64,000 nt of DNA, taken from Mesorhizobium sp. WSM4313. GTDB taxonomy: Bacteria; Pseudomonadota; Alphaproteobacteria; Rhizobiales; Rhizobiaceae. The stretch covers positions 558,001 through 622,000 of the forward strand of contig NZ_NSFT01000002.1 of the NCBI RefSeq assembly GCF_002294725.1. The letters are read 5' to 3'. Position numbers and translations under genes: made by a program. This document shows positions 7,808-16,465 of the stretch, piece by piece. The notes under the pieces are model-generated. The model made no database searches. It saw only the letters and a program-made list of their open reading frames with translations, and was not told the DNA's origin. Positions within the stretch are counted from its first letter, which is position 1; each line of letters starts with the position of its first letter.

Positions 7808-9652
7808 TTACTCCGGCACCTTCCTGACCGCGCCCTTGTCGGCGCTGGTGGCGAAAGCCGCATAGGCACGCAATGCCGTCGTCACCTTGCGCTTGCGCTT
7901 CTCGGCCGGCTTCCAGGCGTCGGCGCCCTTAGCGTTCATCGCAGCCCGACGCGCTTCGAGCTCGGCATCGCTGATGGCGAGGCGAATAGTGCGGTTGGGT
8001 ATGTCGATCTCGATCGTGTCGCCTTCCTGGACCAGGCCGATGGCGCCGCCTTCGGCGGCTTCCGGCGAGACATGGCCGATGGACAGGCCCGACGTGCCGC
8101 CGGAGAAGCGGCCGTCGGTGATCAGCGCGCAGGCTTTGCCGAGGCCCTTCGACTTCAGGTAACTGGTCGGGTAGAGCATCTCCTGCATGCCGGGGCCGCC
8201 GCGCGGTCCCTCGTAGCGGATGACGACGACGTCGCCGGCCTTGATCTCGTTGCCGAGGATCGCCTTGACCGAGGCGTCCTGGCTTTCGAAGACGCGGGCC
8301 GGGCCGGTGAATTTCAGGATCGACTCATCGACGCCAGCAGTCTTCACGATGCAGCCGTCGAGCGCCAGATTGCCCTTCAAGACGGCAAGACCGCCATCCT
8401 TCGAGAACGGCGTCTCGGCCGAGCGGATGACGCCCTTCTCGCGGTCGAGATCGAGCTCGTCCCAGCGGCGGTCCTGGCTGAAGGCGACCTGGGTCGGCAC
8501 GCCGCCGGGGGCAGCGAGGAAGAAGTCGCGGACATTTTCGGCAGAGGTGCGCGAAATATCCCAGTGGTCGAGGGCCTCGCCGAGGGTGGCGGTATGGACG
8601 GTCGGCAGGTCGCGGTTGATCAGGCCGGCCTCGTCGAGCTGGCCGAGAATGGCCATGATGCCGCCGGCGCGGTGGACGTCCTCCATGTGGACATCGGACT
8701 TGGCCGGCGCCACCTTGCAGAGCACCGGCACCTTGCGCGACAGCCGGTCGATGTCCTCCATGGTGAAGTCGACCTCTCCTTCATGCGCGGCGGCAAGGAT
8801 ATGCAGCACCGTGTTGGTCGAACCGCCCATGGCGATATCGAGCGCCATGGCGTTCTCGAAGGCACCCTTGGAGGCGATGCTGCGCGGCAGTGCCGTTTCG
8901 TCGTCCTGTTCGTAATAGCGCTGGGCGAGATCGACGACGAGATGGCCGGCCTCCACGAACAGGCGCTTGCGGTCGGCATGGGTGGCCAAGGTCGAGCCGT
9001 TGCCCGGCAGCGACAGACCCAGCGCCTCGGTCAGGCAGTTCATCGAATTGGCGGTGAACATGCCGGAGCAGGAGCCGCAGGTCGGGCAGGCCGAGCGCTC
9101 GATGACCTTGACGACCTCATCGGAGATCTTGTCGTCGGCGGCCGCGACCATGGCGTCGACCAGATCGAGCGCCTGCGCCTTGCCGGCCAGCACCACCTTG
9201 CCGGCCTCCATCGGGCCGCCCGAAACGAAGACGGTCGGGATGTTGAGGCGCAGCGAGGCCATCAGCATGCCAGGGGTGATCTTGTCGCAGTTGGAGATGC
9301 AGACCATGGCGTCGGCGCAATGCGCGTTGACCATATATTCGACGGAATCGGCGATCAGCTCGCGCGACGGCAGCGAATAGAGCATGCCGTCGTGACCCAT
9401 CGCGATGCCGTCGTCGACGGCGATAGTATTGAACTCCTTGGCGACGCCGCCAGCCTTCTCGATCTCGCGCGCGACGAGCTGGCCGAGATCCTTCAGGTGG
9501 ACATGGCCCGGGACGAACTGGGTGAAGGAATTGACCACCGCGATGATCGGCTTGCCGAAATCCGAATCCTTCATGCCGGTGGCGCGCCAGAGGCCGCGAG
9601 CGCCGGCCATGTTGCGGCCATGGGTGGTGGTGCGGGAACGATAGGCGGGCAT
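7808..9652 (-). CDS. ilvD: Dihydroxy-acid dehydratase (valine/isoleucine biosynthesis)
   Basis: A 614-residue protein, matching the usual IlvD length. It dehydrates 2,3-dihydroxyisovalerate and its methylvalerate homologue to 2-oxoacids, the penultimate step of branched-chain amino acid synthesis, using an iron-sulfur cluster and Mg. Cluster cysteines are visible at Cys122 in NCDKITPGM and Cys195 in [16 protein letters not shown], with the Mg-binding [12 protein letters not shown] at 79-90. The N-terminal [20 protein letters not shown] is a classic IlvD start, which fixes ATG 9652 even though the frame opens slightly earlier. It is monocistronic here, with no other ilv gene nearby. Confidence 0.97.
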   Translation of the reverse strand: MPAYRSRTTTHGRNMAGARGLWRATGMKDSDFGKPIIAVVNSFTQFVPGHVHLKDLGQLVAREIEKAGGVAKEFNTIAVDDGIAMGHDGMLYSLPSRELIADSVEYMVNAHCADAMVCISNCDKITPGMLMASLRLNIPTVFVSGGPMEAGKVVLAGKAQALDLVDAMVAAADDKISDEVVKVIERSACPTCGSCSGMFTANSMNCLTEALGLSLPGNGSTLATHADRKRLFVEAGHLVVDLAQRYYEQDDETALPRSIASKGAFENAMALDIAMGGSTNTVLHILAAAHEGEVDFTMEDIDRLSRKVPVLCKVAPAKSDVHMEDVHRAGGIMAILGQLDEAGLINRDLPTVHTATLGEALDHWDISRTSAENVRDFFLAAPGGVPTQVAFSQDRRWDELDLDREKGVIRSAETPFSKDGGLAVLKGNLALDGCIVKTAGVDESILKFTGPARVFESQDASVKAILGNEIKAGDVVVIRYEGPRGGPGMQEMLYPTSYLKSKGLGKACALITDGRFSGGTSGLSIGHVSPEAAEGGAIGLVQEGDTIEIDIPNRTIRLAISDAELEARRAAMNAKGADAWKPAEKRKRKVTTALRAYAAFATSADKGAVRKVPE

Positions 9653-9920
9653 TCGATTGTCCTTGCTGGCTGGCCACACCGATGTGGCGGGCGGCGCTCG
9701 AATTTAGTCGGCAGCGGTTATAGCGGCCACGTTCCGGCATGACCACCATTTTGCGCTGCGCCAGCATGCTTCGGCAAATTTGCGCTTTCAGGAAATTTTT
9801 GCTGCCGCTGTCGGATGACGCCTCGCTGAGGCGTCCTTGAGGCAAACGGCATCGAAATGGCACGAAATCGCCACCGAACCGTTTGACAACGAAGCCAACA
9901 TGAAGCCCGAGGAGCAAGGC

Positions 9921-10388
9921 ATGCAGAAGATCACCACCTTCCTGTGGTTCGACGACCAGGCCGAGGAGGCCATGAACCACTACATCTCCATCTTCAAGAA
10001 TTCGAAGGTGCTGAGCGTGACGCGCTGGCCCAAGGGCCATCCCCAGGAAGGCCAGGTGCTGGTCGCCTCGTTCGAGCTCGACGGCGTGCAATTCCAAGCC
10101 CTCAACGGCGGGCCGCAATACAAGTTCACCGAAGCGATCTCGCTGTCGATCGACTGCAAGACGCAGGAAGAGGTGGATCATTTCTGGACTAGGCTCACCG
10201 AAGGCGGCGAACCGGGACGCTGCAGCTGGCTGAAGGACAAGTTCGGCGTTTCCTGGCAGGTCGTGCCGGAGCAACTGCCGCGCCTGCTTCTGGATCCGGA
10301 CCGGGAGAAGGCCGGCCGCGTGATGTCGGCGATGATGCAGATGGGCAAGATCGAAATCGACAAACTCGAAGCGGCAGCCCGAGGATAA
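9921..10388 (+). CDS. VOC-family protein of the PhnB/3-demethylubiquinone-methyltransferase-like group
   Basis: A 155-residue vicinal-oxygen-chelate protein. MQKITTFLWFDDQAEEAMNH, then FELDGVQFQALNGGP and a C-terminal FGVSWQVVPEQLP, are typical of the PhnB-like branch often labelled 3-demethylubiquinone-9 3-methyltransferase in databases. That name is a misnomer, and no enzymatic role is proven. The start is set at ATG 9921 because AGGAG at 9910-9914 precedes it by six bases; an ATG at 9900 and a TTG at 9837 are in frame upstream. It is a single gene, convergent with prfC. Confidence 0.8.
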   Translation: MQKITTFLWFDDQAEEAMNHYISIFKNSKVLSVTRWPKGHPQEGQVLVASFELDGVQFQALNGGPQYKFTEAISLSIDCKTQEEVDHFWTRLTEGGEPGRCSWLKDKFGVSWQVVPEQLPRLLLDPDREKAGRVMSAMMQMGKIEIDKLEAAARG

Positions 10389-10393
10389 TCGAG

Positions 10394-10452
10394 GCCGGCG
10401 CTGCCCCTCATCTGCCCTTTGGGCCACCTTCTCCCCGTCGAATGGGGAGAAG
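10394..10452. repeat. Short copy of the CTTCTCCCC palindromic repeat
   Basis: GCCCCTCATCTGCCC is followed by the hairpin CCTTCTCCCCGTCGAATGGGG then AGAAGG. It shares the CCCCTCATC and CTTCTCCCC modules with 7621-7800 and lies in the 70-bp gap between two convergent genes, where its hairpin could also stop transcription from both sides. Confidence 0.7.
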
Positions 10453-10459
10453 GAAGAGG

Positions 10460-12052
10460 TTACGCTGCCTTGTCGCGCACCTGGTAATCCTTGACCGCGG
10501 CGAAGCGGATCACTTTCCAGCGCTCGGCTTCGTAATTCAGCGAGAAGGCGTGCTGGGCGAGAAAGACCGGATCGTTGTCGAGATCGCGGGCGATGTCGCC
10601 GCGATGCGCCTCGATGAAACGCTGCACCTCCGCCTTGTCGTCAGCCGAGATCCAGCGGCAGACCGAGAAACGCGACATCTCGAAATCAACCGGCAGCGTG
10701 TATTCGATGTTCAGCCGTTCCTTCAGCACGTCGAGCTGCAGCGCGCCGACGACGCCGACGATGGCTGGCGAACCGTCCTCCGGCGAGAACAGCTGCACCA
10801 CACCCTCTTCGGCCATCTGGTGCAGCGCTTCCTTCAGCTTCTTGGCCTTCATGGCGTCACCGAGGCGCACGCGGCGCAGGATTTCCGGGGCGAAGTTCGG
10901 CACGCCGCGGAACAGGATCTCCTCGCCTTCGGTCAGTGTGTCGCCGATGCGCAGCGTGCCGTGGTTGGGGATGCCGACGACGTCGCCGGCGAAAGCCTCG
11001 TCGGCGGTGACGCGGGTGCGGGCGAAGAAGAACTGCGGCGCCGACAGGCTCATCGGCTTACCGGTGCGCACCAGCTTGGCCTTCATGCCGCGCTCAAGCT
11101 TGCCCGAGCAGACGCGGACGAAGGCGATGCGGTCGCGGTGGTTCGGATCCATGTTGGCCTGGATCTTGAAGACGAAGGAGGTCATCTTCTCCTCTGTCGC
11201 CTCCACAGTTCGCTCGTCGGCTTCCTGGGCGCGCGGCGGCGGGCCGTAGGCGCCGAGCGCCTCGATCAGGTCGCGCACGCCGTAATTGCGCAACGCCGAG
11301 CCGAAATAGACTGGCGTCAGGTGGCCTTCGCGAAAGGCTTCCACGTCGAGCGGACGACAAGCCTCCCGCGCGAGTTCCAGTTCCTCGATGAAGGCCTCGC
11401 GCTCGTTTTCGGGCAAAAGGCCGGCGACGCGGTTGGAATCGGGCCCGTTGACTGGCGTGCGCTCCTTTTCCGCGTCGCCCTTGCGCACCGCGTTCAGCGC
11501 CAGATGGTAGGTGCCGGAAAAGGTCCTGCCGCGGCCGATCGGCCAGGTGACCGGCGCGGTGTCCAGCGCCAGCTTCTGCTCGATCTCGTCGAGGATTTCG
11601 AACGGATCGCGGCTCTCGCGGTCCATCTTGTTGACGAAGGTTATGATCGGAATGTCGCGCAGCCGACAGACCTCGAACAATTTCAGCGTGCGCGGCTCGA
11701 TGCCCTTGGCGGCGTCGATGACCATGACCGCCGAATCCACCGCCGACAGCGTGCGATAAGTGTCGTCGGCGAAATCCTCGTGGCCGGGCGTGTCGAGCAG
11801 GTTGAAGACGTTGTCGTCATATTCGAAGGTCATCACCGAGGTAACGACCGAGATGCCGCGCTCGCGCTCGATCTTCATCCAGTCGGACCGGGTCTGGATG
11901 CGGTCCTTCTTGGCCTTAACCTCGCCGGCGAGCTGGATGGCGCCGCCGAACAGCAGCAGCTTTTCGGTGAGCGTGGTCTTGCCGGCGTCAGGGTGCGCGA
12001 TGATCGCGAAGGTGCGGCGGCGCGATACCGCCAGTTCGATGTCTTCTGCCAA
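10460..12052 (-). CDS. prfC: Peptide chain release factor 3
   Basis: A 530-residue translational GTPase. G1 AHPDAGKTT near residue 19, the ERERGISVVTSVMTF switch region, G3 DTPGHEDF and G4 NKMDRE are all present, followed by an EF-Tu-like domain 2 and the RF3-specific C-terminal domain (LQLDVLKERLNIEY). RF3 releases RF1/RF2 from the ribosome after peptide release by GTP hydrolysis. SVMTFEY distinguishes it from EF-G. The length matches the family. The gene is monocistronic. Confidence 0.96.
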   Translation of the reverse strand: MAEDIELAVSRRRTFAIIAHPDAGKTTLTEKLLLFGGAIQLAGEVKAKKDRIQTRSDWMKIERERGISVVTSVMTFEYDDNVFNLLDTPGHEDFADDTYRTLSAVDSAVMVIDAAKGIEPRTLKLFEVCRLRDIPIITFVNKMDRESRDPFEILDEIEQKLALDTAPVTWPIGRGRTFSGTYHLALNAVRKGDAEKERTPVNGPDSNRVAGLLPENEREAFIEELELAREACRPLDVEAFREGHLTPVYFGSALRNYGVRDLIEALGAYGPPPRAQEADERTVEATEEKMTSFVFKIQANMDPNHRDRIAFVRVCSGKLERGMKAKLVRTGKPMSLSAPQFFFARTRVTADEAFAGDVVGIPNHGTLRIGDTLTEGEEILFRGVPNFAPEILRRVRLGDAMKAKKLKEALHQMAEEGVVQLFSPEDGSPAIVGVVGALQLDVLKERLNIEYTLPVDFEMSRFSVCRWISADDKAEVQRFIEAHRGDIARDLDNDPVFLAQHAFSLNYEAERWKVIRFAAVKDYQVRDKAA

Positions 12053-12175
12053 TTTTTGGAATCCTGTCTGTGGCGCGGGCTTCTAGCAGCGCATTGCCAG
12101 CCTGTCGACGGTTTTGGACAGACCGGTTCGACCGGCGCAGCAGAGAGACGTGCCGTCGGCAAAAGACCTTGGTCC

Positions 12176-12427
12176 TCAATTCCACATTCCGTCGCGATCG
12201 GTCTTGCCGCCGTACCTGGTGACCGACAATATTTCCAAGCGTTTGATACCGATGTCGCGCAATAGGTAGTCCGGCAACTCGTCCAGCCAGGCGCGATCCC
12301 TGCGGATGCGGACGATCCGCGCGAGGACGCGCAGGCCGGAACGGCATAATTCGACTGCTGTCGCGAAGAAACGCCCGTTAACGGACGGGCGGGCGACGGG
12401 CCTCATTCCCATGCGAAGGGTTGGCAT
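12176..12427 (-). CDS. DUF1127 small protein
   Basis: An 83-residue basic protein whose C-terminal half carries the DUF1127 pattern: RRDRAWLDELPDYLLRDIGI (about residues 42-61) followed by KRLEIL. In alphaproteobacteria short DUF1127 proteins are RNA-binding and affect phosphate and RNA metabolism (family knowledge). This one has an N-terminal extension of about 30 residues of unknown role. ATG 12427 is chosen over the ATG at 12433 because AAGGAAG directly abuts the latter but is correctly spaced for 12427. The gene lies downstream of the exported-protein/DUF4242 pair, separated by a strong hairpin. Confidence 0.75.
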   Translation of the reverse strand: MPTLRMGMRPVARPSVNGRFFATAVELCRSGLRVLARIVRIRRDRAWLDELPDYLLRDIGIKRLEILSVTRYGGKTDRDGMWN

Positions 12428-12459
12428 GATCATCTTCCTTTTGTTTGAACGAAGGGATC

Positions 12460-12482
12460 GGGAGGGCCGTGCAGGCCCTCCC
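12460..12482. terminator. Strong intergenic hairpin, possible terminator of the exported-protein operon
   Basis: Perfect 9-bp arms GGGAGGGCC (12460-12468) and GGCCCTCCC (12474-12482) with a five-base loop, 16 bp after the stop codon of the exported-protein gene. No clear U-tract follows on the minus strand, so termination may be partial. Confidence 0.55.
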
Positions 12483-12498
12483 GAAGACGCTGCGCGTG

Positions 12499-13014
12499 TC
12501 AGGACCGGTCGTGCTCGCAGCTCACATAGGGGTTCCAGTCGGCGAACATGCCGGCCGGGTTGTGCCGCCAGTGCCAGACATGGAGCTCGTAATACGGGTC
12601 CACCGGATGGACTCCCACCGGCGTCTTGCGCTTCAGGGTGCGGCCGAGGAATTCGGGTACGCCTTTGCCCTTCCAGTCCTTTTCGAAGACGATGTATTCC
12701 ATGCCGACGAGCTGCATCGAGCCATCGGCCTCCGGCTCGTAGGTCAGCACATCTGGCTCGCCGAGCACGAGCCTGCCGTCGCCGGCCCGCTCGGGATGGA
12801 TGAAGTGGACGCCCATCGTTCCGTGCTGGTCATGCGTCGTGCATTCGAACAGTTGCCGATAGCCGTCCGCCTTGGCGACCTCGATGTCGAAATACTTGGC
12901 CGCCATCTCCCGAGACCGGTTGAGCACCGGATCGGGCATGTCGTGGGCGACCGCGGTGCCGCAAAACAGCGCGGAGGCGCCGACGGCAAGGACAATTTCG
13001 GCAAAGCGCTTCAC
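12499..13014 (-). CDS. Exported protein of unknown function, His/Trp-rich C-terminus
   Basis: A 171-residue protein with a clear Sec signal peptide (MKRFAEIVLAVGASALFCG, predicted cleavage after TAVA, before HDMPDP), so it is periplasmic or secreted. The mature part has GTMGVHFIHPE near the middle and ends ELHVWHWRHNPAGMF...NPYVSCEHD. The clustered His and Trp residues could bind a metal or a small ligand (inference only). I do not recognise the family. It is the second gene of a two-gene unit: the DUF4242 gene ends 15 bp upstream, and the unit is transcribed away from the winged-helix/TPR regulator at 13515. Confidence 0.8.
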   Translation of the reverse strand: MKRFAEIVLAVGASALFCGTAVAHDMPDPVLNRSREMAAKYFDIEVAKADGYRQLFECTTHDQHGTMGVHFIHPERAGDGRLVLGEPDVLTYEPEADGSMQLVGMEYIVFEKDWKGKGVPEFLGRTLKRKTPVGVHPVDPYYELHVWHWRHNPAGMFADWNPYVSCEHDRS

Positions 13015-13029
13015 GATCGATCCTCCCCG

Positions 13030-13311
13030 TCAGGCTGCGGCGTAAGCCGTCGTCGGATCGAACAGGCGCTTGACCTGCGTGATCTTCGTTGCCGGGAAGC
13101 CGCTCATCTTGGCATGACGCTGGATGATCGCCTCGTCCTTGGCGAGATAGACGCAAAAGGTCTTGTCGTCCGCCACGAAGGATTCGACCCACTGGATGTC
13201 GGGGCCAAGCTCGGCCAGAACGGCATTTGAGGCCTTGGACGCATCGCGAAGCTGCTCGCGCTCGAAGGTGCCGACCTTGGGAATCTCGCGTTCGATGATG
13301 TATTTCTGCAT
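13030..13311 (-). CDS. DUF4242 domain protein (SCO4226-like ferredoxin fold)
   Basis: A 93-residue protein: MQKYIIEREIPKVGTFEREQL at the N-terminus, SFVADDKTFCVYLAKDE in the middle and AKMSGFPATKITQVKRLFDP near the end, matching DUF4242. The characterised member SCO4226 of Streptomyces binds nickel, but most members have no known role. AAGGAG sits about eight bases before ATG 13311, which excludes the longer in-frame start at 13377. It is the first gene of an operon with the exported protein and is divergent from a regulator whose presumed binding repeats lie in the shared promoter region. Confidence 0.85.
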   Translation of the reverse strand: MQKYIIEREIPKVGTFEREQLRDASKASNAVLAELGPDIQWVESFVADDKTFCVYLAKDEAIIQRHAKMSGFPATKITQVKRLFDPTTAYAAA

Positions 13312-13453
13312 ATCATAATCTCCTTGATCTGGGTTCAAATGCCACCGGGCGCCCGACCAGGTCGGTGCCCGTGACATCCCGGGGGCCGCTGAGCTAAACT
13401 GCAGCTTGGCCCGCCAGGCAGACGGAGAATTACGAAAGAGGCGGCCAACAGTC

Positions 13454-13481
13454 CTTACGCCGCCCTTATCTTATTCTGATC
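13454..13481. promoter_or_regulatory. Three 11-bp-phased direct repeats, candidate operator (copy A)
   Basis: CTTACG (13454-13459), CTTATC (13465-13470) and CTGATC (13476-13481) are spaced exactly 11 bp apart in the divergent region between the DUF4242 gene and the regulator. The surrounding 13451-13489 matches 18847-18884, in front of an amidotransferase gene, at most positions. Direct repeats on one helical face are the usual targets of OmpR/PhoB-type winged-helix proteins, which is the DNA-binding domain of the adjacent regulator. Confidence 0.65.
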
Positions 13482-13514
13482 CTTTGCCTATTGCCGTTAC
13501 AGGGATTGCTGCCG

Positions 13515-15329
13515 ATGGGAATTTATTGCTTCGGCGACTTCGAACTCAATGAGGAGTCCCGCGCCCTTCACCTCGCCGGAAGCGAGATCGAGGTGCAGCC
13601 CCTGGTCTTCGATTTCTTCGCCGTCCTGCTGCGCCATCAGGAGCGCGCCTTGAGCAAGGACGAATTGCTTGAGAGGCTGTGGCCCGACGTGACGGTGACC
13701 GAGGCTTCGCTGCAGCGCGTCGCGAGCCTTGCCCGCGGCATCCTTCGCCAGGGCGGCATGGAGACGGCGCTGCGCAACCTGCCCCGCTTCGGCTACCGGA
13801 TTTGCCTCGATCAGCCGGCCGCCTTGCAAACCAGGCCGGCGCCGGCTGATGGGGGCGGCAGGCCCTCGATCCCCGGCCTGCCAATTCTGTCGGCGCGGGC
13901 TGCCGTTGCAGCGAGGAAATGGCATGACGCCGCGGCCTCTTTCACGCAGGCGGATGCCGCCGACGAGCTGCTGACGGCCGATCTCGAGGAATGGGCGCTG
14001 GCGCTGGAATGCATGGGCCGGCCGGCCGAAGCCATTCCGCTTCTGGCGCGCGCGGTGACGGCTTACGGCGTGGCCGGCGAGCGACTGCGCGCGGCTTCCC
14101 CCGCAATCACCCTCGCCAGGATCCATGTCGAGAGAGGCGAGCTTGCCGTTGCCAAGGGCTGGCACAAGCGCGCCGCGCAGTTGATCGATACCGCTTCCGA
14201 CAGCAGGGAGCACGGTCTCTGGTGCTGGATGGGGGCGCGCATCATGGGCGCGGAAGCCGAGCCGGAACAGGCGCTTGCGCTGGCTGAGCAAGCCTTCGCG
14301 GTCGGCAGGCACCTCGACGATCCGGTGGTGGAGTCGCTCGGCCTTATCTATCGCGGCTTCTTCAAGCTGTGTCTCGGTGAAACCAAAGCCGGGCAGGAGG
14401 ATCAGGACCTTGCCGCCGCGCTCGGCCTGTCCAGCGATGTCGACCCGGTCGTCGGCGGGATCCTCTACTGCAACATCCTGTGGGCTTGCCGGAATTTCGG
14501 CGACTGGTCGCGCGCCAACCAATGGACGCTCGGCTACGAAGATTGGTGCAGGGGACACGGGCTGGAAGACCTTTCGGGCTCGTGCCGGCTGCATCGCGCC
14601 GAAGTGCTCGGCGTTCATGGCACGCTGAAGGAGGCGGAAGCGCTTGTGCGCGCGGCACTCGACCAGCTCGCACTCGACGCGCCCTGGGCGACCGGCGACG
14701 CCTTGCGCGTGCTGGGCGACATTCACCTGGCGGCCGGAGAATTCACGGAAGCCGAAACGGCCTACCGCGCATCGCACGCAGCAGGCTGGGATCCGCAGCC
14801 CGGACTTGCGCTGCTGCAACTCGAGCAAGGACAGGCGGAGGCCGCTTTCAGCGCTCTCGAACGTTCCCTGGTGGGCAATGGCTGGCCGACCCTGCAGCGG
14901 CGAGGCATGGTGCTTGCCACGCTCGCCAAGGTGGCGGCGCGGACCAATCGGCGCGAGCGTGCGAAAGAGGTGATCGCCGAATTGGAGACCCAGCCGCAGC
15001 GCTGGCCGATGGCCTCCATCCAGGCGCTGACCGCGGAAGCCAAGGCGGAGCTTTTCATGCAGGAAGAGCGCCTCGCCGAGGCTGCGCGGGAGCTGCAGAT
15101 CGCATGCTCGCGCTGGAACGAGATCGGCTCGCCGATCAACGTCGCCGACGCCAGGCTGTCGCTCGCGGCGCTGCTCATCAGGATCGGCGATCGTTCCGGC
15201 GCTGAGCTGGAGCTCGGCACCGCGCTGGCGGTTGCGAAGAAAGTCGACTCTTCACGGCTCATGCGGCGCTGCGACGAGCTGAAGGGCCTGATCGCCGGGA
15301 CGCAGGCGGTAGCGGCGGGCAGCGTCTAG
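13515..15329 (+). CDS. Winged-helix (OmpR/CadC-type) transcriptional regulator with C-terminal TPR domain
   Basis: A 604-residue protein. Residues 1-100 form an OmpR-type winged helix (FGDFELNEESRALHL; LSKDELLERLWPDVTVTE; NLPRFGYRI). Residues from about 120 to the end are tandem helical repeats of TPR/MalT character, with repeated A-x(3)-L-x(2)-A patterns. No receiver domain and no membrane helix are visible, so it is probably a cytoplasmic regulator that senses a ligand or partner through its repeats. ATG 13515 is preferred to TTG 13491 because AGGGA precedes it. It is divergent from the DUF4242 operon and sits next to a three-repeat operator candidate that also occurs before the amidotransferase at 18759, suggesting autoregulation and a local regulon. 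Confidence 0.85.
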   Translation: MGIYCFGDFELNEESRALHLAGSEIEVQPLVFDFFAVLLRHQERALSKDELLERLWPDVTVTEASLQRVASLARGILRQGGMETALRNLPRFGYRICLDQPAALQTRPAPADGGGRPSIPGLPILSARAAVAARKWHDAAASFTQADAADELLTADLEEWALALECMGRPAEAIPLLARAVTAYGVAGERLRAASPAITLARIHVERGELAVAKGWHKRAAQLIDTASDSREHGLWCWMGARIMGAEAEPEQALALAEQAFAVGRHLDDPVVESLGLIYRGFFKLCLGETKAGQEDQDLAAALGLSSDVDPVVGGILYCNILWACRNFGDWSRANQWTLGYEDWCRGHGLEDLSGSCRLHRAEVLGVHGTLKEAEALVRAALDQLALDAPWATGDALRVLGDIHLAAGEFTEAETAYRASHAAGWDPQPGLALLQLEQGQAEAAFSALERSLVGNGWPTLQRRGMVLATLAKVAARTNRRERAKEVIAELETQPQRWPMASIQALTAEAKAELFMQEERLAEAARELQIACSRWNEIGSPINVADARLSLAALLIRIGDRSGAELELGTALAVAKKVDSSRLMRRCDELKGLIAGTQAVAAGSV

Positions 15330-15391
15330 CTCTCACTTGAGGTCTGCTCGGCGCAGTGGCATGAGAGGGAAATCTCTCTCAAAGGTCCGGC

Positions 15392-16465
15392 ATGAGCAGC
15401 GCAAAGCAAGTCATCGTCATCGGCGCCGGCATCATCGGCGCCTCGATCGCCTGGCATCTTATGAAAGCCGGCGCGCGGGTGACGGTGGTTTCGGAAAGCG
15501 GCGCCGGCGGTGTCGCCACGCCGAATTCCTTTGCCTGGATCAATGCAAGCTGGGGCAATCCGGAAACCTATTTCCGGCTGCGCATCCGCGCCATGGCCGA
15601 ATGGAAACGGCTGGCGAAGGACGTGCCGGGCCTGCCGGTCGCCTGGTGCGGCGGCCTGTGCTTCGACCTGCCCGCGGACAGGCTCGAGGCCTATGCGGCC
15701 GAGCATTCGTCCTGGGGCTATGGCATCGAACGGGTCGGGCGCGGACAGGCGGCGCGCATCGAGCCCAATTTGGCGGAGCTTCCCGAGTTTGCGCTTTATG
15801 TCGCGCAGGAAGGCGTGGCCGAGCCTGTGGCGACCACGAAGGCGCTGCTGGCCGATGCCGAACGGCGCGGGGCACGGATCGTCACGGGAACCGTCGACAG
15901 GCTGGCGCTGGTCAACGGCAAGGTCACGGGCGTCGTCGCTTCGAGTGAGATCATCGCCGCCGACGAAGTGGTGATCGCAGCGGGCGCCGGCGCTCCGGCG
16001 ATCACCGCGACGGCAGGCATCAAGCTGCCGATCGAGACCCCGCCCGGCCTGATCGTGCATTCGCGACCGCACCCAAAGCTGCTCAACGGGCTGGTGCTGG
16101 CCGACAGACTGCATATGCGCCAAACCGCCGACGGCCGTATCATCGCCGGCTCGGATTTCGGCGGCGGCGATCCGGGCGAGAATCCGGAGGCCGCCGCGCA
16201 CGCGCTGTTCGCCGCGACGAAAGCGATGCTGCGCGACGCCAGCGGGCTGGAATTCGACTTCCACACGATCGGCCACCGTCCGACGCCGGTCGACGGTTTC
16301 CCGATCGTCAGCCGCGCGAAAGGCGTCGGCGGCCTCTACGTCGCCGTCACCCATTCCGGCATCACCCTGGCGCCGGCGATAGGCCTGTTTGCGGCCGGCG
16401 AAATCCTCGACGACAAGCGCGATGCGTTGCTTGAATCCTACGCGCTGTCGCGTTTCGCTCAGTAG
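15392..16465 (+). CDS. FAD-dependent amino-acid oxidoreductase (DAO family)
   Basis: A 357-residue flavoprotein with an N-terminal dinucleotide-binding motif, GAGIIGASIAWHLMKAGA, and the C-terminal DAO signature GHRPTPVDGFPIVSRA...VAVTHSGITLAPAIG. Members oxidise D-amino acids, glycine, sarcosine or similar amines with oxygen or a quinone as acceptor; the substrate is not determined. Its length fits a stand-alone DAO without a GcvT domain. It lies 62 bp after the regulator in the same direction and converges on the amidase, with a 7-bp overlap of the 3' ends. Confidence 0.82.
   Translation: MSSAKQVIVIGAGIIGASIAWHLMKAGARVTVVSESGAGGVATPNSFAWINASWGNPETYFRLRIRAMAEWKRLAKDVPGLPVAWCGGLCFDLPADRLEAYAAEHSSWGYGIERVGRGQAARIEPNLAELPEFALYVAQEGVAEPVATTKALLADAERRGARIVTGTVDRLALVNGKVTGVVASSEIIAADEVVIAAGAGAPAITATAGIKLPIETPPGLIVHSRPHPKLLNGLVLADRLHMRQTADGRIIAGSDFGGGDPGENPEAAAHALFAATKAMLRDASGLEFDFHTIGHRPTPVDGFPIVSRAKGVGGLYVAVTHSGITLAPAIGLFAAGEILDDKRDALLESYALSRFAQ

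Noticed and set aside
7610..9742. Long open frame on the plus strand opposite ilvD (about 700 codons)
   Set aside because: It mirrors the codon structure of a certain ilvD gene in high-GC DNA; the product is His/Arg/Asp-rich without any domain.
10442..12265. Open frame on the plus strand opposite prfC
   Set aside because: Antisense shadow of prfC.
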